A stretch of DNA of 64,000 nt from Cupriavidus taiwanensis (lineage in GTDB: Bacteria > Pseudomonadota > Gammaproteobacteria > Burkholderiales > Burkholderiaceae), in contig NZ_LT977070.1 in assembly GCF_900250075.1 (NCBI RefSeq), positions 744,001 through 808,000 on the forward strand, read 5' to 3'. The position numbers and the translations under genes were made by a program. A model generated the notes under the pieces. It was not told the DNA's origin, made no database searches, and worked only from the letters and a program-made list of their open reading frames with translations. Within the stretch, counting starts at the first letter, position 1. Each line of letters begins with the position of its first letter. Positions 26,559 to 35,870 of this stretch are shown piece by piece.

Positions 26559-27356
26559 CTACTGCCGGGCGCGCCAGACCACCGGGAACCAGTCTTCGCG
26601 CAGGCGCTCGCCGGTCTGCTGGCCGATGCCGGGGAACGGCGGCGAGGTTCGCCCTGGGCGCTGCATGAAGCGCACGTCGTCGCCGAGGAAGCGGGCCGAG
26701 AACGCCCGCCGCCGCCCGGTGCCGGTGTTGCCCGCGGCACCGTGCACGGTGCGGAAGTCGAACACCACCGCATCGCCCGGCTCCAGTTCCGGCGCAAGCA
26801 GGGTGTGGCTGCCGTCCTCCACGTCCGGCATTTCCATGAAGGCATCGTCGCCGCCGTAGAAATTCTCGTTGCTGGCCCAGCGCTTGGGCCGCACCAGGCG
26901 TGGCCAGCGATGCGAGCCGGCCACCACGCGCAGCGTGTTGGCCTGGGTGACCGGGTCCAGCGGAATCCAGTAGCTCGCGGTCTGGGTGCCCTCGACGCAG
27001 TAGTAGGGCAGGTCCTGGTGCCATGGCGTGGGCTTGGCGGTGCCCGGCTCCTTGACCAGGATGTGCTCATGGAACACCTGCACCGCCTGCGACTGCATGA
27101 TCCGCCCGGCGATGCCGGCCGCGGCCGACTCGCGGATAAACGCGGCGAACGGGGCGATGCGCTGCCAGTTGCAATAGTCCTCGAAGAAGCGGCCGCCCTC
27201 GCCGGCGCGCACGTTCTCGATGGCAAAGGGGCCGGGCTCGGCCAGGTTCTGCGCAAAGCCTTCGCGCAGGCGCTCCACCCAGTCGGTAAAGGCGCCGCGC
27301 AAGACCAGCACGCCGTCGCGCTGGTAGGTGTCGATCTGTTCGGGGGTGATGTCCAT
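26559..27356 (-). CDS. Phytanoyl-CoA dioxygenase family protein
   Basis: A 265-residue Fe(II)/2-oxoglutarate-dependent oxygenase of the PhyH family. The iron site is visible as HQD in TPWHQDLPYY (H-x-D) and the distal His in FRTVHGAAGNTG, with a following Arg (GRRRAFSARF) that would hold 2-oxoglutarate. The substrate is unknown; the family hydroxylates a wide range of small molecules. The ATG at 27356 starts directly at the domain (MDITPEQIDTYQRDG). It is divergent from a LysR gene, and the 89-bp gap between them contains a phased triple operator. Confidence 0.88.
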   Translation of the reverse strand: MDITPEQIDTYQRDGVLVLRGAFTDWVERLREGFAQNLAEPGPFAIENVRAGEGGRFFEDYCNWQRIAPFAAFIRESAAAGIAGRIMQSQAVQVFHEHILVKEPGTAKPTPWHQDLPYYCVEGTQTASYWIPLDPVTQANTLRVVAGSHRWPRLVRPKRWASNENFYGGDDAFMEMPDVEDGSHTLLAPELEPGDAVVFDFRTVHGAAGNTGTGRRRAFSARFLGDDVRFMQRPGRTSPPFPGIGQQTGERLREDWFPVVWRARQ

Positions 27357-27403
27357 GGCGATAGGTGTGGGGGCGATGGACCCAGTATCACCAAGCGCGA
27401 GGG

Positions 27404-27443
27404 ATAGGAAAAGCATATATTTCCTATGTTGCGATATAGGAAA
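27404..27443. promoter_or_regulatory. Triple half-site operator between dioxygenase and LysR genes
   Basis: Three identical 8-bp half-sites alternate in orientation: ATAGGAAA (27404-27411), TTTCCTAT (27420-27427) and ATAGGAAA (27436-27443). Each starts exactly 16 bp after the last, so they form two overlapping perfect dyads with 8-base spacers. The third includes the AGGAAA ribosome-binding site of the LysR gene. Its likely ligand is that LysR protein, controlling itself and the dioxygenase. Confidence 0.75.
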
Positions 27444-27445
27444 TC

Positions 27446-28360
27446 ATGATCCCCTTCTCCTTCCGCCAGCTCGAGTACTTCGTCGCCGCCGCGGAGCACG
27501 GCAGCATCAGCGCCGCCGCGCGGGCGCGCCATGTGTCGCAGCCGTCGGTATCGACCGCGATCGCACAGCTGGAGGACACGCTGGGCGAGCCACTGTTCAG
27601 GCGGCAGGTCAGCCGCGGGCTGTCGCTGACCCCGGCCGGGCAGCGCCTGCTGGGCAAGGCGCGCGACGTGCTTGCGCTGGCCGCGGGGCTTGCCGCCGAC
27701 GATGGCGCCGGCCGCGGCCTGAGCGGCCAGTTGTCGCTGACCTGCTTCCAGGACCTGGGCCCGTACTTCGTGCCGCGCCTGCTGGCGGGGCTGCGCGAGC
27801 GCCATCCCGGCATCTCGGTGACGCTGTTCGAGGCGGACCTCGCCACCGTCCACCGCACCTTGCAGGCCGGCAAGGCGGAGCTGGCGGTGACCTATGAACT
27901 GGGACTCGACGCCCGCACCGAGCGCCGCACGCTGGCGGAGCTGGCGCCCTACGCGCTGCTTCCGGCCGCGCATCCGCTGGCAGGCGGTGCCGATGTCAGC
28001 CTCGCCGACCTGGCCGCCGAGCGGTTGATCCTCGAGGACATCCCGCAGACCCGCGAATACTTCCTGTCATTGTTCTGGGCCCAAGGGCTGCGCCCGGCGC
28101 TGCACCAGTACACGCAGACCTTCGAGATGCAGCGCGGACTGGTGGCGCATGGCTATGGGGTGGCGCTGTCGTGCACCCGGCCCGCGGGCGATCACAGCTA
28201 TGACGGCATGCCGATCGCCTGCCGGCCGCTGCGCGAGCCGGTGACGCCGCAGCGCGTGGTGCTGGCGCACTCGCCGGCCATGCGGGCGTCGCCGCTGGCG
28301 CAGGCGTTCATGGATTGGGTCGATGCAGGGGAGGGCGGCGCCGGGGTTCAGCGCGGGTAG
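27446..28360 (+). CDS. LysR family transcriptional regulator
   Basis: A 304-residue LysR-type regulator. The helix-turn-helix is in RQLEYFVAAAEHGSISAAA with the recognition part VSQPSVSTAIAQLE. The effector domain runs from about 90 to 295. It is divergent from the dioxygenase gene, the usual layout for a LysR protein and its target. The C-terminal end overlaps the convergent anmK gene by 13 bp. Confidence 0.92.
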   Translation: MIPFSFRQLEYFVAAAEHGSISAAARARHVSQPSVSTAIAQLEDTLGEPLFRRQVSRGLSLTPAGQRLLGKARDVLALAAGLAADDGAGRGLSGQLSLTCFQDLGPYFVPRLLAGLRERHPGISVTLFEADLATVHRTLQAGKAELAVTYELGLDARTERRTLAELAPYALLPAAHPLAGGADVSLADLAAERLILEDIPQTREYFLSLFWAQGLRPALHQYTQTFEMQRGLVAHGYGVALSCTRPAGDHSYDGMPIACRPLREPVTPQRVVLAHSPAMRASPLAQAFMDWVDAGEGGAGVQRG

Positions 28361-29475
28361 ATCGCGCCCAGCACGCGCGGCCCGGCGGCGCCGGTCACGG
28401 TGGGGACGTTGCCCGGCAGGCGCAACAGGCACTGGCGCGCCAGCCAGGCAAAGGCGATGGCTTCGACCTGCGACACCGGCACGCCGTAGTCGTCGGAGGT
28501 CTCGATCGCCACGCCCGGCAGGGCCTGCGCCAGCCGCGACATCACGAAGGCATTGCGGGCGCCGCCGCCGCAGACGATCAGCCGCCGTGCCGCGGGCGCG
28601 CTGGCGCGAACGTCGCGCGCGATGGCCTCGGCGGTCAGCGCCGCCAGGGTGGCCTGCACGTCGGCCGGCGCGAGCTGCGGGAATGCCGCCAGCCGCGTTT
28701 CAAGCCAGCCGGGATGGAACAGGTCGCGCCCGGTGCTCTTGGGCGGCGCCGCGCTGAAATAGGGCTCGGCCAGGCACTGCGCCAGCAGCGCGGCGTCGAC
28801 CCGCCCGCTGGCGGCCCAGTCGCCGTTGTGGTCGAAGGCCAGGCCGCGGTGGCGGCCGATCCAGTAGTCGAGCAGCGCATTGCCCGGCCCGCAGTCGAAG
28901 CCGCTGATGGGGCCGCCTGCCGCCGTGAGGATGCTGATGTTGGAGATGCCGCCGATATTGCAGGCCACGCGGGTCTCGGCCTCGCTGCCGAACAGCGCGT
29001 GATGCAGCGCCGGCACCAGCGGCGCGCCCTGTCCGCCGGCGGCGAGGTCGCGGCTGCGGAAGTCCGCCACCACGTCGATGCCGGCCAGCTCCGCCAGCCG
29101 CGCCGGATGCTGGCTCTGGCGGGTATAGCCGATGCCGTCGTAGAGGCCGGGCCGGTGGCGGATGGTCTGCCCGTGTGCGCCGATGGCCGCGACCGAGGCG
29201 GCGTCGACGCGTGCCTCGCGCAGCAGCGCGCCGACGCAGTCCGCGTAGACCTGCGCCAGCGCGTTGGCGGCCAGGGCCTCGCGGTGGATCTCGTCCTCGC
29301 CCGGCTGCTGCAGGGCGCCGAACGCGGCGCGCAGCGTGTCGGGGAAGGGCTGGCTGGCGGCCGCCAGCACCGCCGGCCGCGCGCCGCTGAAATCGACCAG
29401 TACCGCATCGGCACCGTCCATGCTGGTGCCGGACATGATGCCGATATAGCGTTCGCTGCCGGGCGCGGGGATCAC
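28348..29475 (-). CDS. anmK: Anhydro-N-acetylmuramic acid kinase
   Basis: A 375-residue sugar kinase of the AnmK family. It opens the 1,6-anhydro ring of anhydroMurNAc, released in peptidoglycan turnover, and makes MurNAc-6-phosphate. The phosphate-binding loop is in IGIMSGTSMDGADAVL near residue 12. Other family segments are GAHGQTIRHRPG and VACNIGGISNIS. The gene lies 10 bp after the endopeptidase gene on the same strand, the common betaproteobacterial arrangement. AmgK and MurU of the other recycling branch are also in this window. Confidence 0.95.
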   Translation of the reverse strand: MIPAPGSERYIGIMSGTSMDGADAVLVDFSGARPAVLAAASQPFPDTLRAAFGALQQPGEDEIHREALAANALAQVYADCVGALLREARVDAASVAAIGAHGQTIRHRPGLYDGIGYTRQSQHPARLAELAGIDVVADFRSRDLAAGGQGAPLVPALHHALFGSEAETRVACNIGGISNISILTAAGGPISGFDCGPGNALLDYWIGRHRGLAFDHNGDWAASGRVDAALLAQCLAEPYFSAAPPKSTGRDLFHPGWLETRLAAFPQLAPADVQATLAALTAEAIARDVRASAPAARRLIVCGGGARNAFVMSRLAQALPGVAIETSDDYGVPVSQVEAIAFAWLARQCLLRLPGNVPTVTGAAGPRVLGAIYPR

Positions 29476-29485
29476 GATGGACGCG

Positions 29486-30880
29486 TCAGTTGGCGGCGGT
29501 CAGCACGTTATAGGTGCGCAGCGCGTTGATGCGGCTGAGCAGCCCGCTGGTGTAGGTCAGGAATTCCTGGCGCGACTTGCCGGTCAGCGGCGGCGATTCC
29601 ATCAGCGTGACGGTCAGCGGGTTCTGCGGCACGTCGTTGAAGCGGAACTCGTAGTGCAGGTGCGGGCCGGTGGCCCAGCCGGTCGCGCCGACATAGCCGA
29701 TCAGCTGGCCCTGGCGCACCACCTGCCCCTGGCGCATGCCGGCAAAGCCGGACAGGTGCGCGTAATAGGTGGAATAGCCGTTGGGGTGCGACAGGATGAC
29801 GATGTTGCCGTAGCCGTTCTGCTGGCCGACGAACTCGACCACGCCGTCGCCGGTGGCCAGCACCTTGGTGCCGGTCGGGGCGGCGAAGTCCACGCCCTTG
29901 TGCTGGGCCCAGTCATGATGCAGCGGATGCTCGCGGCCGCCGAAGCCCGACGACACGCGCGAGAACTCCACCGGCGAACGCAGGAACGGCCGCTTCATGC
30001 TGCGCCCGTCGAAGGTGTAGTAGGCGCCGCCGTCCTTGCTGCCTTCGGGCGCGAACCACAGCGCCTGGTGCAGCTGGTTGCGGTTGATCAGCTCGAGCGC
30101 GACCACGCGGCCGTTGCGCACGAAGGTGCCGTCGCGGAAGCCCGCTTCATAGATGATGCGGAAGCGGTCGCCGGCGGCGATATCGTGGTGGAAGTCGATC
30201 ACGCCGGAGAAGATCGACAGCATCTGCTGCACCACTTCGTCGGGCACGTTGGCCGCGTCCATGGCCTTGAAGAAGCCGCCGGAGGAAATCGCGCCCGAGG
30301 CCATCTCGTAGTGCACGTCGTTGTCGACGCGCTGCACCTTGGCCTTGTAGGCGGCGGCGCTGTCGCCGCTGGCGGCGCGCACGCGCTCGATCACCAGCTC
30401 GCGCGAGGCCGCGGCGTCGCCGCCGAGGTTGGCCTGCAGCGACACCAGCGTGTTGCTCTCGTCGATTTCCGCCTGCACCGCCTGGCCCGGGTTCAGGTTG
30501 AACAGGCCGCGCGCGGTGGGATTCTTGACGATGAACGCCTGCGCGTCGGCATCGTCCACGCCCAGGCGCTTGAGCAGGCTGGCAATGGTGTCGCCGCGCT
30601 GCATGCGCTCTTCGCGCACGTACACGGCCTGGCTGTCGGTGAGTTGTTCGAGCTGTTCGCGCACGTCGGGCATGCGCAGGGCCTGCTGGGTGCGAGGCGC
30701 GCGCGGATCGTCGTAGGCGCTGCGCGGCGCGACACCCATGGCCGCGGCCATGCCGAGCGTGAAGATCGCGCCGACCGAGGCCGTCAGTTGTTTGCGCCGC
30801 CGCGCATGCTGGGGGTTGGTCGGATCGACCAGCACCACCAGCTCACGCGCGAAAACTTCGCGGAGTCTGGACCACATCAC
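29486..30880 (-). CDS. M23 (LytM) family murein endopeptidase, MepM-like
   Basis: A 464-residue zinc endopeptidase that would cut peptide cross-links in peptidoglycan. A membrane anchor or signal lies at about residues 31-50 (ASVGAIFTLGMAAAMG). A LysM/OapA-like region is near 95-130 (MQRGDTIASLLKRLG). The M23 domain is near 330-430, with zinc ligands in HHDWAQHKGVDFAAP (H-x3-D class) and HLHYEFR. It faces the periplasm. The gene is divergent from tyrS and followed closely by anmK. Confidence 0.93.
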   Translation of the reverse strand: MMWSRLREVFARELVVLVDPTNPQHARRRKQLTASVGAIFTLGMAAAMGVAPRSAYDDPRAPRTQQALRMPDVREQLEQLTDSQAVYVREERMQRGDTIASLLKRLGVDDADAQAFIVKNPTARGLFNLNPGQAVQAEIDESNTLVSLQANLGGDAAASRELVIERVRAASGDSAAAYKAKVQRVDNDVHYEMASGAISSGGFFKAMDAANVPDEVVQQMLSIFSGVIDFHHDIAAGDRFRIIYEAGFRDGTFVRNGRVVALELINRNQLHQALWFAPEGSKDGGAYYTFDGRSMKRPFLRSPVEFSRVSSGFGGREHPLHHDWAQHKGVDFAAPTGTKVLATGDGVVEFVGQQNGYGNIVILSHPNGYSTYYAHLSGFAGMRQGQVVRQGQLIGYVGATGWATGPHLHYEFRFNDVPQNPLTVTLMESPPLTGKSRQEFLTYTSGLLSRINALRTYNVLTAAN

Positions 30881-31139
30881 GTAAAATTCAACCTTGGTCT
30901 GAGCCCGCTGCCGGGGACGATGTGTCTCGTCTGCCTTCCTCCCCCGAGGTGCGGCGCGTGCTGTCAGTATTCAGTAATTTTGGCCGCCTGCCTTGCTGTG
31001 CAAAAGTGCCGCGCAAAGTGACGGGTGGCGCACCGGAAAGGCTTCCGCTGGCGCCTGGAAACGCGGATTATACCAAAATCCGGCCCTGGCGGCTGTCGGC
31101 AGATTTCCTAAAATTTCAAGTATTTCAAAGACTTACGTG

Positions 31140-32381
31140 ATGACTGAAGTTGCCTCGGCCGCACCGGCCAAATACCCCCTGACGCCCTCGGTGATGCAGG
31201 CCCTGGAGATCTCCAGGCGCGGCTGCGACGAGCTGCTGATCGAAGCGGAGTGGGCGCAGAAGCTGGCGCGCAGCGAGGCCACCGGCGTGCCGCTGCGCAT
31301 CAAGCTGGGCCTGGACCCGACCGCGCCCGACATCCATATCGGCCACACCGTGGTGCTGAACAAGCTGCGCCAGCTGCAGGACCTCGGCCACCAGGTGATC
31401 TTCCTGATTGGCGACTTCACCTCGACCATCGGCGACCCGTCGGGCCGCAACAGCACGCGCCCGCCGCTCACGCGCGAGCAGATCGAGGCCAATGCCCAGA
31501 CCTACTACCGCCAGGCCAGCCTGGTGCTCGACCCGGCCCGTACCGAGATCCGCTACAACAGCGAATGGTGCGATCCGCTCGGCGCGCGCGGCATGATCCA
31601 GCTGGCGGCCAAGTACACCGTGGCGCGCATGATGGAGCGTGACGACTTCACCAAGCGCTTCCGCTCCGGGATCCCGATTTCCGTGCACGAGTTCCTCTAC
31701 CCGCTGATGCAGGGCTACGACTCGGTGGCGCTGAAGTCCGACCTGGAACTGGGCGGCACCGACCAGAAGTTCAACCTGCTGGTGGGGCGCGAGCTGCAGA
31801 AGGAATACGGCCAGGAGCCGCAATGCATCCTGACCATGCCGCTGCTGGTGGGCCTGGACGGGGTCGAGAAGATGTCCAAGTCCAAGGGCAACTACGTGGG
31901 CGTGACCGAGGCGCCCAACGAGATGTTCGGCAAGCTGATGAGCATCTCGGACGACCTGATGTGGCAGTACTTCGCGCTGCTGTCGTTCCGCCCGATGAGC
32001 GAGATCGACTTGATGAAGCAGGAGATCGCCGCGGGACGCAATCCGCGCGACTGCAAGGTGCTGCTGGCGCAGGAGATCGTGGCGCGCTTCCACAGCCAGG
32101 CCGATGCCGAGAAGGCGCTGGAAGACTTCAATCATCGCGCGCGGGGCGGCGTGCCGGACGATATCCCCGCGGTCAGCCTGGAAGGTGCGCCGCTGGGCAT
32201 CGCGCAGCTGCTCAAGCAGGCCAACCTGGTGCCGTCGACCTCGGAGGCCAACCGCAATATCGAGCAGGGCGGCGTCAAGATCGACGGCGCCACGGTGAGC
32301 GACAAGGCTACCAAGGTGGCCGCGGGCACCTACGTCGTGCAGGTCGGCAAGCGCCGCTTCGCGCGCGTGACGCTGGCCTGA
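31140..32381 (+). CDS. tyrS: Tyrosyl-tRNA synthetase
   Basis: A 413-residue class I synthetase. The HIGH motif is in [13 protein letters not shown] near residue 62. The KMSKS loop is in [13 protein letters not shown] near 245. The C-terminal S4 RNA-binding domain ends with [13 protein letters not shown]. The length and motif set fit the long-spacer TyrRS type common in proteobacteria. The ATG at 31140 is preferred; an open frame upstream has no homology. The 259-bp upstream gap shared with the divergent endopeptidase gene holds weak -10 candidates only (TAAAAT at 31109). The dtd gene follows after 7 bp. Confidence 0.95.
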   Translation: MTEVASAAPAKYPLTPSVMQALEISRRGCDELLIEAEWAQKLARSEATGVPLRIKLGLDPTAPDIHIGHTVVLNKLRQLQDLGHQVIFLIGDFTSTIGDPSGRNSTRPPLTREQIEANAQTYYRQASLVLDPARTEIRYNSEWCDPLGARGMIQLAAKYTVARMMERDDFTKRFRSGIPISVHEFLYPLMQGYDSVALKSDLELGGTDQKFNLLVGRELQKEYGQEPQCILTMPLLVGLDGVEKMSKSKGNYVGVTEAPNEMFGKLMSISDDLMWQYFALLSFRPMSEIDLMKQEIAAGRNPRDCKVLLAQEIVARFHSQADAEKALEDFNHRARGGVPDDIPAVSLEGAPLGIAQLLKQANLVPSTSEANRNIEQGGVKIDGATVSDKATKVAAGTYVVQVGKRRFARVTLA

Positions 32382-32388
32382 GGCGGCG

Positions 32389-32850
32389 ATGATCGCGCTG
32401 ATCCAGCGGGTGGCCCAGGCCCGCGTCACGGTTGCAGGCCGCACCACCGGCGAGATCGGCGCCGGCCTGCTGGCACTGGTCTGCGCCGAGCGTGGCGACA
32501 CCGAGGCGCAGGCCGAGCGGCTGCTTGCCAAGATGTTGTCGTACCGGGTGTTTTCCGATGCGGACGGCAAGATGAACCTGCCGGTGCAGAACATGGACGG
32601 CAACGGCAATCCGGGCGGGCTGCTGGTGGTGTCGCAGTTCACGCTGGCGGCCGATACCAACAGCGGCACGCGGCCCAGCTTTACCCCCGCGGCCTCGCCC
32701 GAGGAGGGCCGGCGCCTGTACGAGCATTTCGTCGCGCGGGCGCGCGCTGCCCATCCGCAGGTGCAGACCGGCGAGTTCGGCGCGATGATGCAGGTCAGCC
32801 TGGTCAATGACGGTCCGGTCACGTTCTGGCTGCGCGTGGCGCCGGCCTGA
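32389..32850 (+). CDS. dtd: D-aminoacyl-tRNA deacylase
   Basis: 153 residues, standard Dtd length. It removes D-amino acids wrongly attached to tRNA, especially D-Tyr. The two active-site signatures are visible: SQFTLAADT near residue 83 and NDGPVTFWL at the C-terminus. The next-door tyrS makes functional sense, because TyrRS is a main source of D-Tyr-tRNA. Confidence 0.96.
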   Translation: MIALIQRVAQARVTVAGRTTGEIGAGLLALVCAERGDTEAQAERLLAKMLSYRVFSDADGKMNLPVQNMDGNGNPGGLLVVSQFTLAADTNSGTRPSFTPAASPEEGRRLYEHFVARARAAHPQVQTGEFGAMMQVSLVNDGPVTFWLRVAPA

Positions 32851-32902
32851 ACCGATTCGAAGCTGCCGCGTCCCCGGCGCGGCATCAAGACAGGAGAGAC
32901 AA

Positions 32903-33562
32903 ATGAAACTCTGGAGCAAGTCCTTCAACGACAACGCGCCGATCCCCGGCGAGTTCGCCTTCTGCGTGCCCGACGCCGCCGCCCACGTGGCCCTGTCGAA
33001 CAACCGCAATCCCGACCTGCACTGGGAAGACGCGCCGGCCGAGACGCGCTCGTTCGTGCTGATCTGCCACGACCGCGACGTCCCCAGCAAGGGCGACGAC
33101 GTCAACCAGGAAGGCCGTGAAGTGCCGGCCGCGCTGCCGCGCGTGGACTTCTTCCACTGGGTGCTGGTCGACATCCCCCCGGGGCTGACCTCGATCGCCG
33201 CGGGCTCGCACAGCGACGGCGTGATCGCGCGCGGCAAGCCGGGCCCGGAAGCCACCGGCGGCACCGCCGCCGCCGGCGGCCTGCGCCACGGCATCAACGA
33301 CTACACCGGCTGGTTTGCCGGCGATGCCGACATGAAGGGCGACTACTACGGCTATGACGGCCCGTGCCCGCCGTGGAACGACGCGCTGCTGCACCACTAC
33401 GTGTTCACGCTGTATGCGCTGGACCTCGACCGGCTGCCGCTGGAGGGCACCTTTACCGGCACCCAGGTGCGCGAAGCGATCCAGGGCCACGTGCTGGCGC
33501 AGGCCAGCCTTACCGGCACCTATACGCTGAACCCGAAGCTGGCCAAGTCATCGGCGGCCTGA
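32903..33562 (+). CDS. YbhB/YbcL family PEBP-like protein
   Basis: A 219-residue phosphatidylethanolamine-binding-protein (Raf kinase inhibitor-like) homologue. The anion-binding signature is seen in LICHDRDVPSKG and in the FFHWVLVDIPPG strand. GYDGPCPPWNDALLHHYVF is the second conserved block. No signal peptide is present. The function in bacteria is not established. GGAGAG precedes the ATG at 32903. It belongs to the tyrS-dtd operon by spacing. Confidence 0.9.
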   Translation: MKLWSKSFNDNAPIPGEFAFCVPDAAAHVALSNNRNPDLHWEDAPAETRSFVLICHDRDVPSKGDDVNQEGREVPAALPRVDFFHWVLVDIPPGLTSIAAGSHSDGVIARGKPGPEATGGTAAAGGLRHGINDYTGWFAGDADMKGDYYGYDGPCPPWNDALLHHYVFTLYALDLDRLPLEGTFTGTQVREAIQGHVLAQASLTGTYTLNPKLAKSSAA

Positions 33563-33645
33563 AGCCGGACCGGTGCCGCGTCCCGCGCGGTGCCGGGCCC
33601 GCACGGCCCCAAGCAAGCACCCGCAGCAACCCCGAAGGAAACGGC

Positions 33646-34320
33646 ATGTCGCAAAGCCCCGGGCCGCATTCGCTGGCCTTTACCCACCTGATCGTGATCC
33701 GCCATGGCGAAACGGCCTGGAACCGGGAGCGCCGGCTGCAGGGCCAGCTCGATATTCCGCTGAACGAGACCGGCCATGCCCAGGCCCGCGCGCTGGCCAA
33801 TGCGCTGGCGGGCGAGCCGATCGATGCGGTGTATTCCAGCGACCTGTCGCGCGCGCTGGAAACCGCCGCGCCGCTGGCCGAGGCGCTGGGGCTGCAGGTG
33901 CGCGCCGATGCGCGCCTGCGCGAGCGCAGCTACGGCTCGCTGCAGGGCAAGACCTACGCCGAGGTGGCCGAGCACCTGCCGGAAGACTTTGCGCGCTGGC
34001 AGGCGCGCGTGCCCGATTACGCGCCGCCCGAGGGCGAGTCGCTGCTGGGTTTCCACGAACGCACCGTGGACGCGGTGCTGGCGCTGTCGCGCCGGCATCC
34101 GGGCGAGCGCATCGCGCTGGTCGCCCACGGCGGCGTGCTCGACTGCCTCTACCGCGAGGCCACCGGCATGACGCTGGAAGCGCCACGCCAGCACGAGCTG
34201 CTCAATGCCAGCGTCAACCGCCTGCGCAGCGACAGCACCCACCTGACGCTGGCCCAATGGGGCGACGTCAGCCACCTGGAAAACCTGGCGCTGGACGAGG
34301 TGGACCGGCGCGTGCCGTAG
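33646..34320 (+). CDS. Histidine phosphatase family protein (GpmB-like)
   Basis: A 224-residue phosphoglycerate-mutase-like phosphatase. The catalytic RHG motif is IRHGETAWN near residue 18. The second His is in VAHGGVLD near 160, and SSDLSRALETAAPL is the conserved helix between. The enzyme would hydrolyse a small phosphomonoester; the substrate is unclear, and the GpmB label reflects similarity only. AAGGAAACGG precedes the ATG. It ends 7 bp before the convergent VUT-family gene. Confidence 0.9.
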   Translation: MSQSPGPHSLAFTHLIVIRHGETAWNRERRLQGQLDIPLNETGHAQARALANALAGEPIDAVYSSDLSRALETAAPLAEALGLQVRADARLRERSYGSLQGKTYAEVAEHLPEDFARWQARVPDYAPPEGESLLGFHERTVDAVLALSRRHPGERIALVAHGGVLDCLYREATGMTLEAPRQHELLNASVNRLRSDSTHLTLAQWGDVSHLENLALDEVDRRVP

Positions 34321-34327
34321 CGCGGCG

Positions 34328-35053
34328 CTAGACCCGGACGCGGAACGGCGTGAAGTTGGTATGCCGGTCGAAGTAGTCTTCGTTCTCGGCGCGCTTGAGG
34401 AAGCCCACCACCTTGTACGTGACCGGCGTCATCACCACTTCCCAGCCGGTCTTCAGCACGTACTGCGCCACCGCCACCTGGATCACCTGCTCCAGCGGCC
34501 AGATGCCGTAGAAGGCGATCACGTAGAACAGTGACGAGTCCACCAGCTCGCCCGCCAGCGTCGAGCCGATGGTGCGCGTCCACAGCCAGCGGCCAGCGGT
34601 CCACAGCTTCATCTTGGCCAGCACATAGCTGTTGGTAAAGCTGCCGCAGCAGAATGCGATCAGGGAACCGAGCGCGATGCGCCAGGTATTGCCGAACACG
34701 TCCTGCAGGCTCTGCTGGTAGTCCGCCATGAACGGCGCGACCGGCATGTTCAGCACCACCACGCTCATGAAGGTGGCGAAGGCCAGCGCGGCAAAACCCG
34801 CCCAGACCACGCGCCGGTCGCGGCCGTAGCCGTAGACCTCGGTCAGCACGTCGCCGAAGATGTATGAGATCGGGAAAAACAACACCCCCGCACCGAAAGT
34901 CACCGTGCCGATCAGTGGCAGCGTGACTTGCGCCGCCTTGGCCGCGCCGATCAGGTTCGAGCACAGCAGCACGGTGACGAAGGCCACCATGACGAAGTCG
35001 TAGTAGCGGTAGACGCGGCCGGCCTGGGGCGGGCTGGCGGTGGTGGCAGTCAT
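34328..35053 (-). CDS. VUT family queuosine-precursor transporter (YhhQ)
   Basis: A 241-residue membrane protein with about six helices. Family features are SYIFGDVLTEVYGYG, near residue 75, and GSFTNSYVLAKMK, near 140, followed by LVDSSLFYVIAFYG. YhhQ proteins import the queuosine precursors preQ0/preQ1 for tRNA modification. The start at 35053 is chosen at MTATTAS, where the hydrophilic tail begins; the frame upstream is not conserved-looking. No preQ1 riboswitch was recognised in the leader. Confidence 0.9.
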   Translation of the reverse strand: MTATTASPPQAGRVYRYYDFVMVAFVTVLLCSNLIGAAKAAQVTLPLIGTVTFGAGVLFFPISYIFGDVLTEVYGYGRDRRVVWAGFAALAFATFMSVVVLNMPVAPFMADYQQSLQDVFGNTWRIALGSLIAFCCGSFTNSYVLAKMKLWTAGRWLWTRTIGSTLAGELVDSSLFYVIAFYGIWPLEQVIQVAVAQYVLKTGWEVVMTPVTYKVVGFLKRAENEDYFDRHTNFTPFRVRV

Positions 35054-35165
35054 TGGGGGCTCCCGGTCGCGTGCGCGCTGGCGCAGTGAGTTGGGCGCGA
35101 TTATGCCAGCACGCGGCGCGTTCGCGCATGCAGCAAGGTCCGGCATGGCGCAGCCACGGGTGCCC

Positions 35166-35195
35166 AAAAAGCAAATTCCCGGCCTGGGCCGGGAA
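35166..35195 (-). terminator. Terminator after the SYLF-domain gene
   Basis: On the minus strand TTCCCGGCC and GGCCGGGAA (35176-35195) fold tightly and are followed by TTTGCTTTTT. It lies about 46 bp after the stop of the lipoprotein gene at 35242. Confidence 0.75.
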
Positions 35196-35241
35196 CCGTG
35201 TCAGAGAGGGCGGCCGCTGCCGGAGCGGCATCGCCGTTAGG

Positions 35242-35826
35242 TCAGATATCCAGCTTGCTGATCTTGGACCCGTTCACCGAGACGTCGAACATCAGGCCGG
35301 CATTGGTCTGCACGAAGGCGATCACCGGCTGCTGGCTGGTGAGCGTGTCGAGCCTGCCGTCAGCGCCGATCTTGGCCACCGCCACGTTGGCGTCCGCGCC
35401 GGCGGTCCAGCCCTTGCTGGCCACGAACTTGTTGTAGGCCTCCGGCGTCATGAACATGATGATGACGGCCTTGGACTGCCCGCCGGCGGTCAGCCCGACC
35501 GAGGCCTGCGTCGTGCTGTAGTAGCCGACCGTCGCGCCCTTCGATCGCAACGCGCCTTCGCCGTATTCGGCGCCTACGATAAAGCCGCCTGCCAGTACGC
35601 GCGGGAACACCAGGATGCCCTGCGCGCGCTGGGCCAGCTCGCGGGAGCCGTTGGCCGAGGAGTACAGCCGGTTCAGCGCGCCATCGACTCCCGCATCGAT
35701 CTCTTGCTTCTTGGCGACCGGGTCTTTGGACGCGCCGGTGCCGGTGGTGGTACAGCCCGCGGCCATCGCGGTCGCAACGAGCAGGCCCGATCCGGCAACC
35801 CGGGTAACAAAGTGGCGACGATTCAT
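35242..35826 (-). CDS. SYLF/Ysc84-domain lipoprotein
   Basis: A 194-residue protein with an export signal (MNRRHFVTRVAGSG, then a hydrophobic core) and a lipobox ending MAAGC at residues 21-25, so it is probably lipidated. The mature part is a SYLF (Ysc84) domain (GILVFPRVLAGGFIVGAEYG, KAVIIMFMTPEAYNKF), which binds lipid or actin in eukaryotes and is of unknown role in bacteria. The two arginines before the hydrophobic core leave Sec or Tat export open. The gene follows the 197-residue periplasmic protein gene by 44 bp on the same strand. Confidence 0.88.
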   Translation of the reverse strand: MNRRHFVTRVAGSGLLVATAMAAGCTTTGTGASKDPVAKKQEIDAGVDGALNRLYSSANGSRELAQRAQGILVFPRVLAGGFIVGAEYGEGALRSKGATVGYYSTTQASVGLTAGGQSKAVIIMFMTPEAYNKFVASKGWTAGADANVAVAKIGADGRLDTLTSQQPVIAFVQTNAGLMFDVSVNGSKISKLDI

Positions 35827-35870
35827 AGGTAACCTCCTGATGGGAAAAGTACCGCGCCTGATTCAGTGGC

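Noticed and set aside
35054..35241. A possible preQ1 riboswitch before the VUT-family transporter
   Set aside because: No preQ1-type pseudoknot sequence or A-rich tail was seen in the minus-strand leader.
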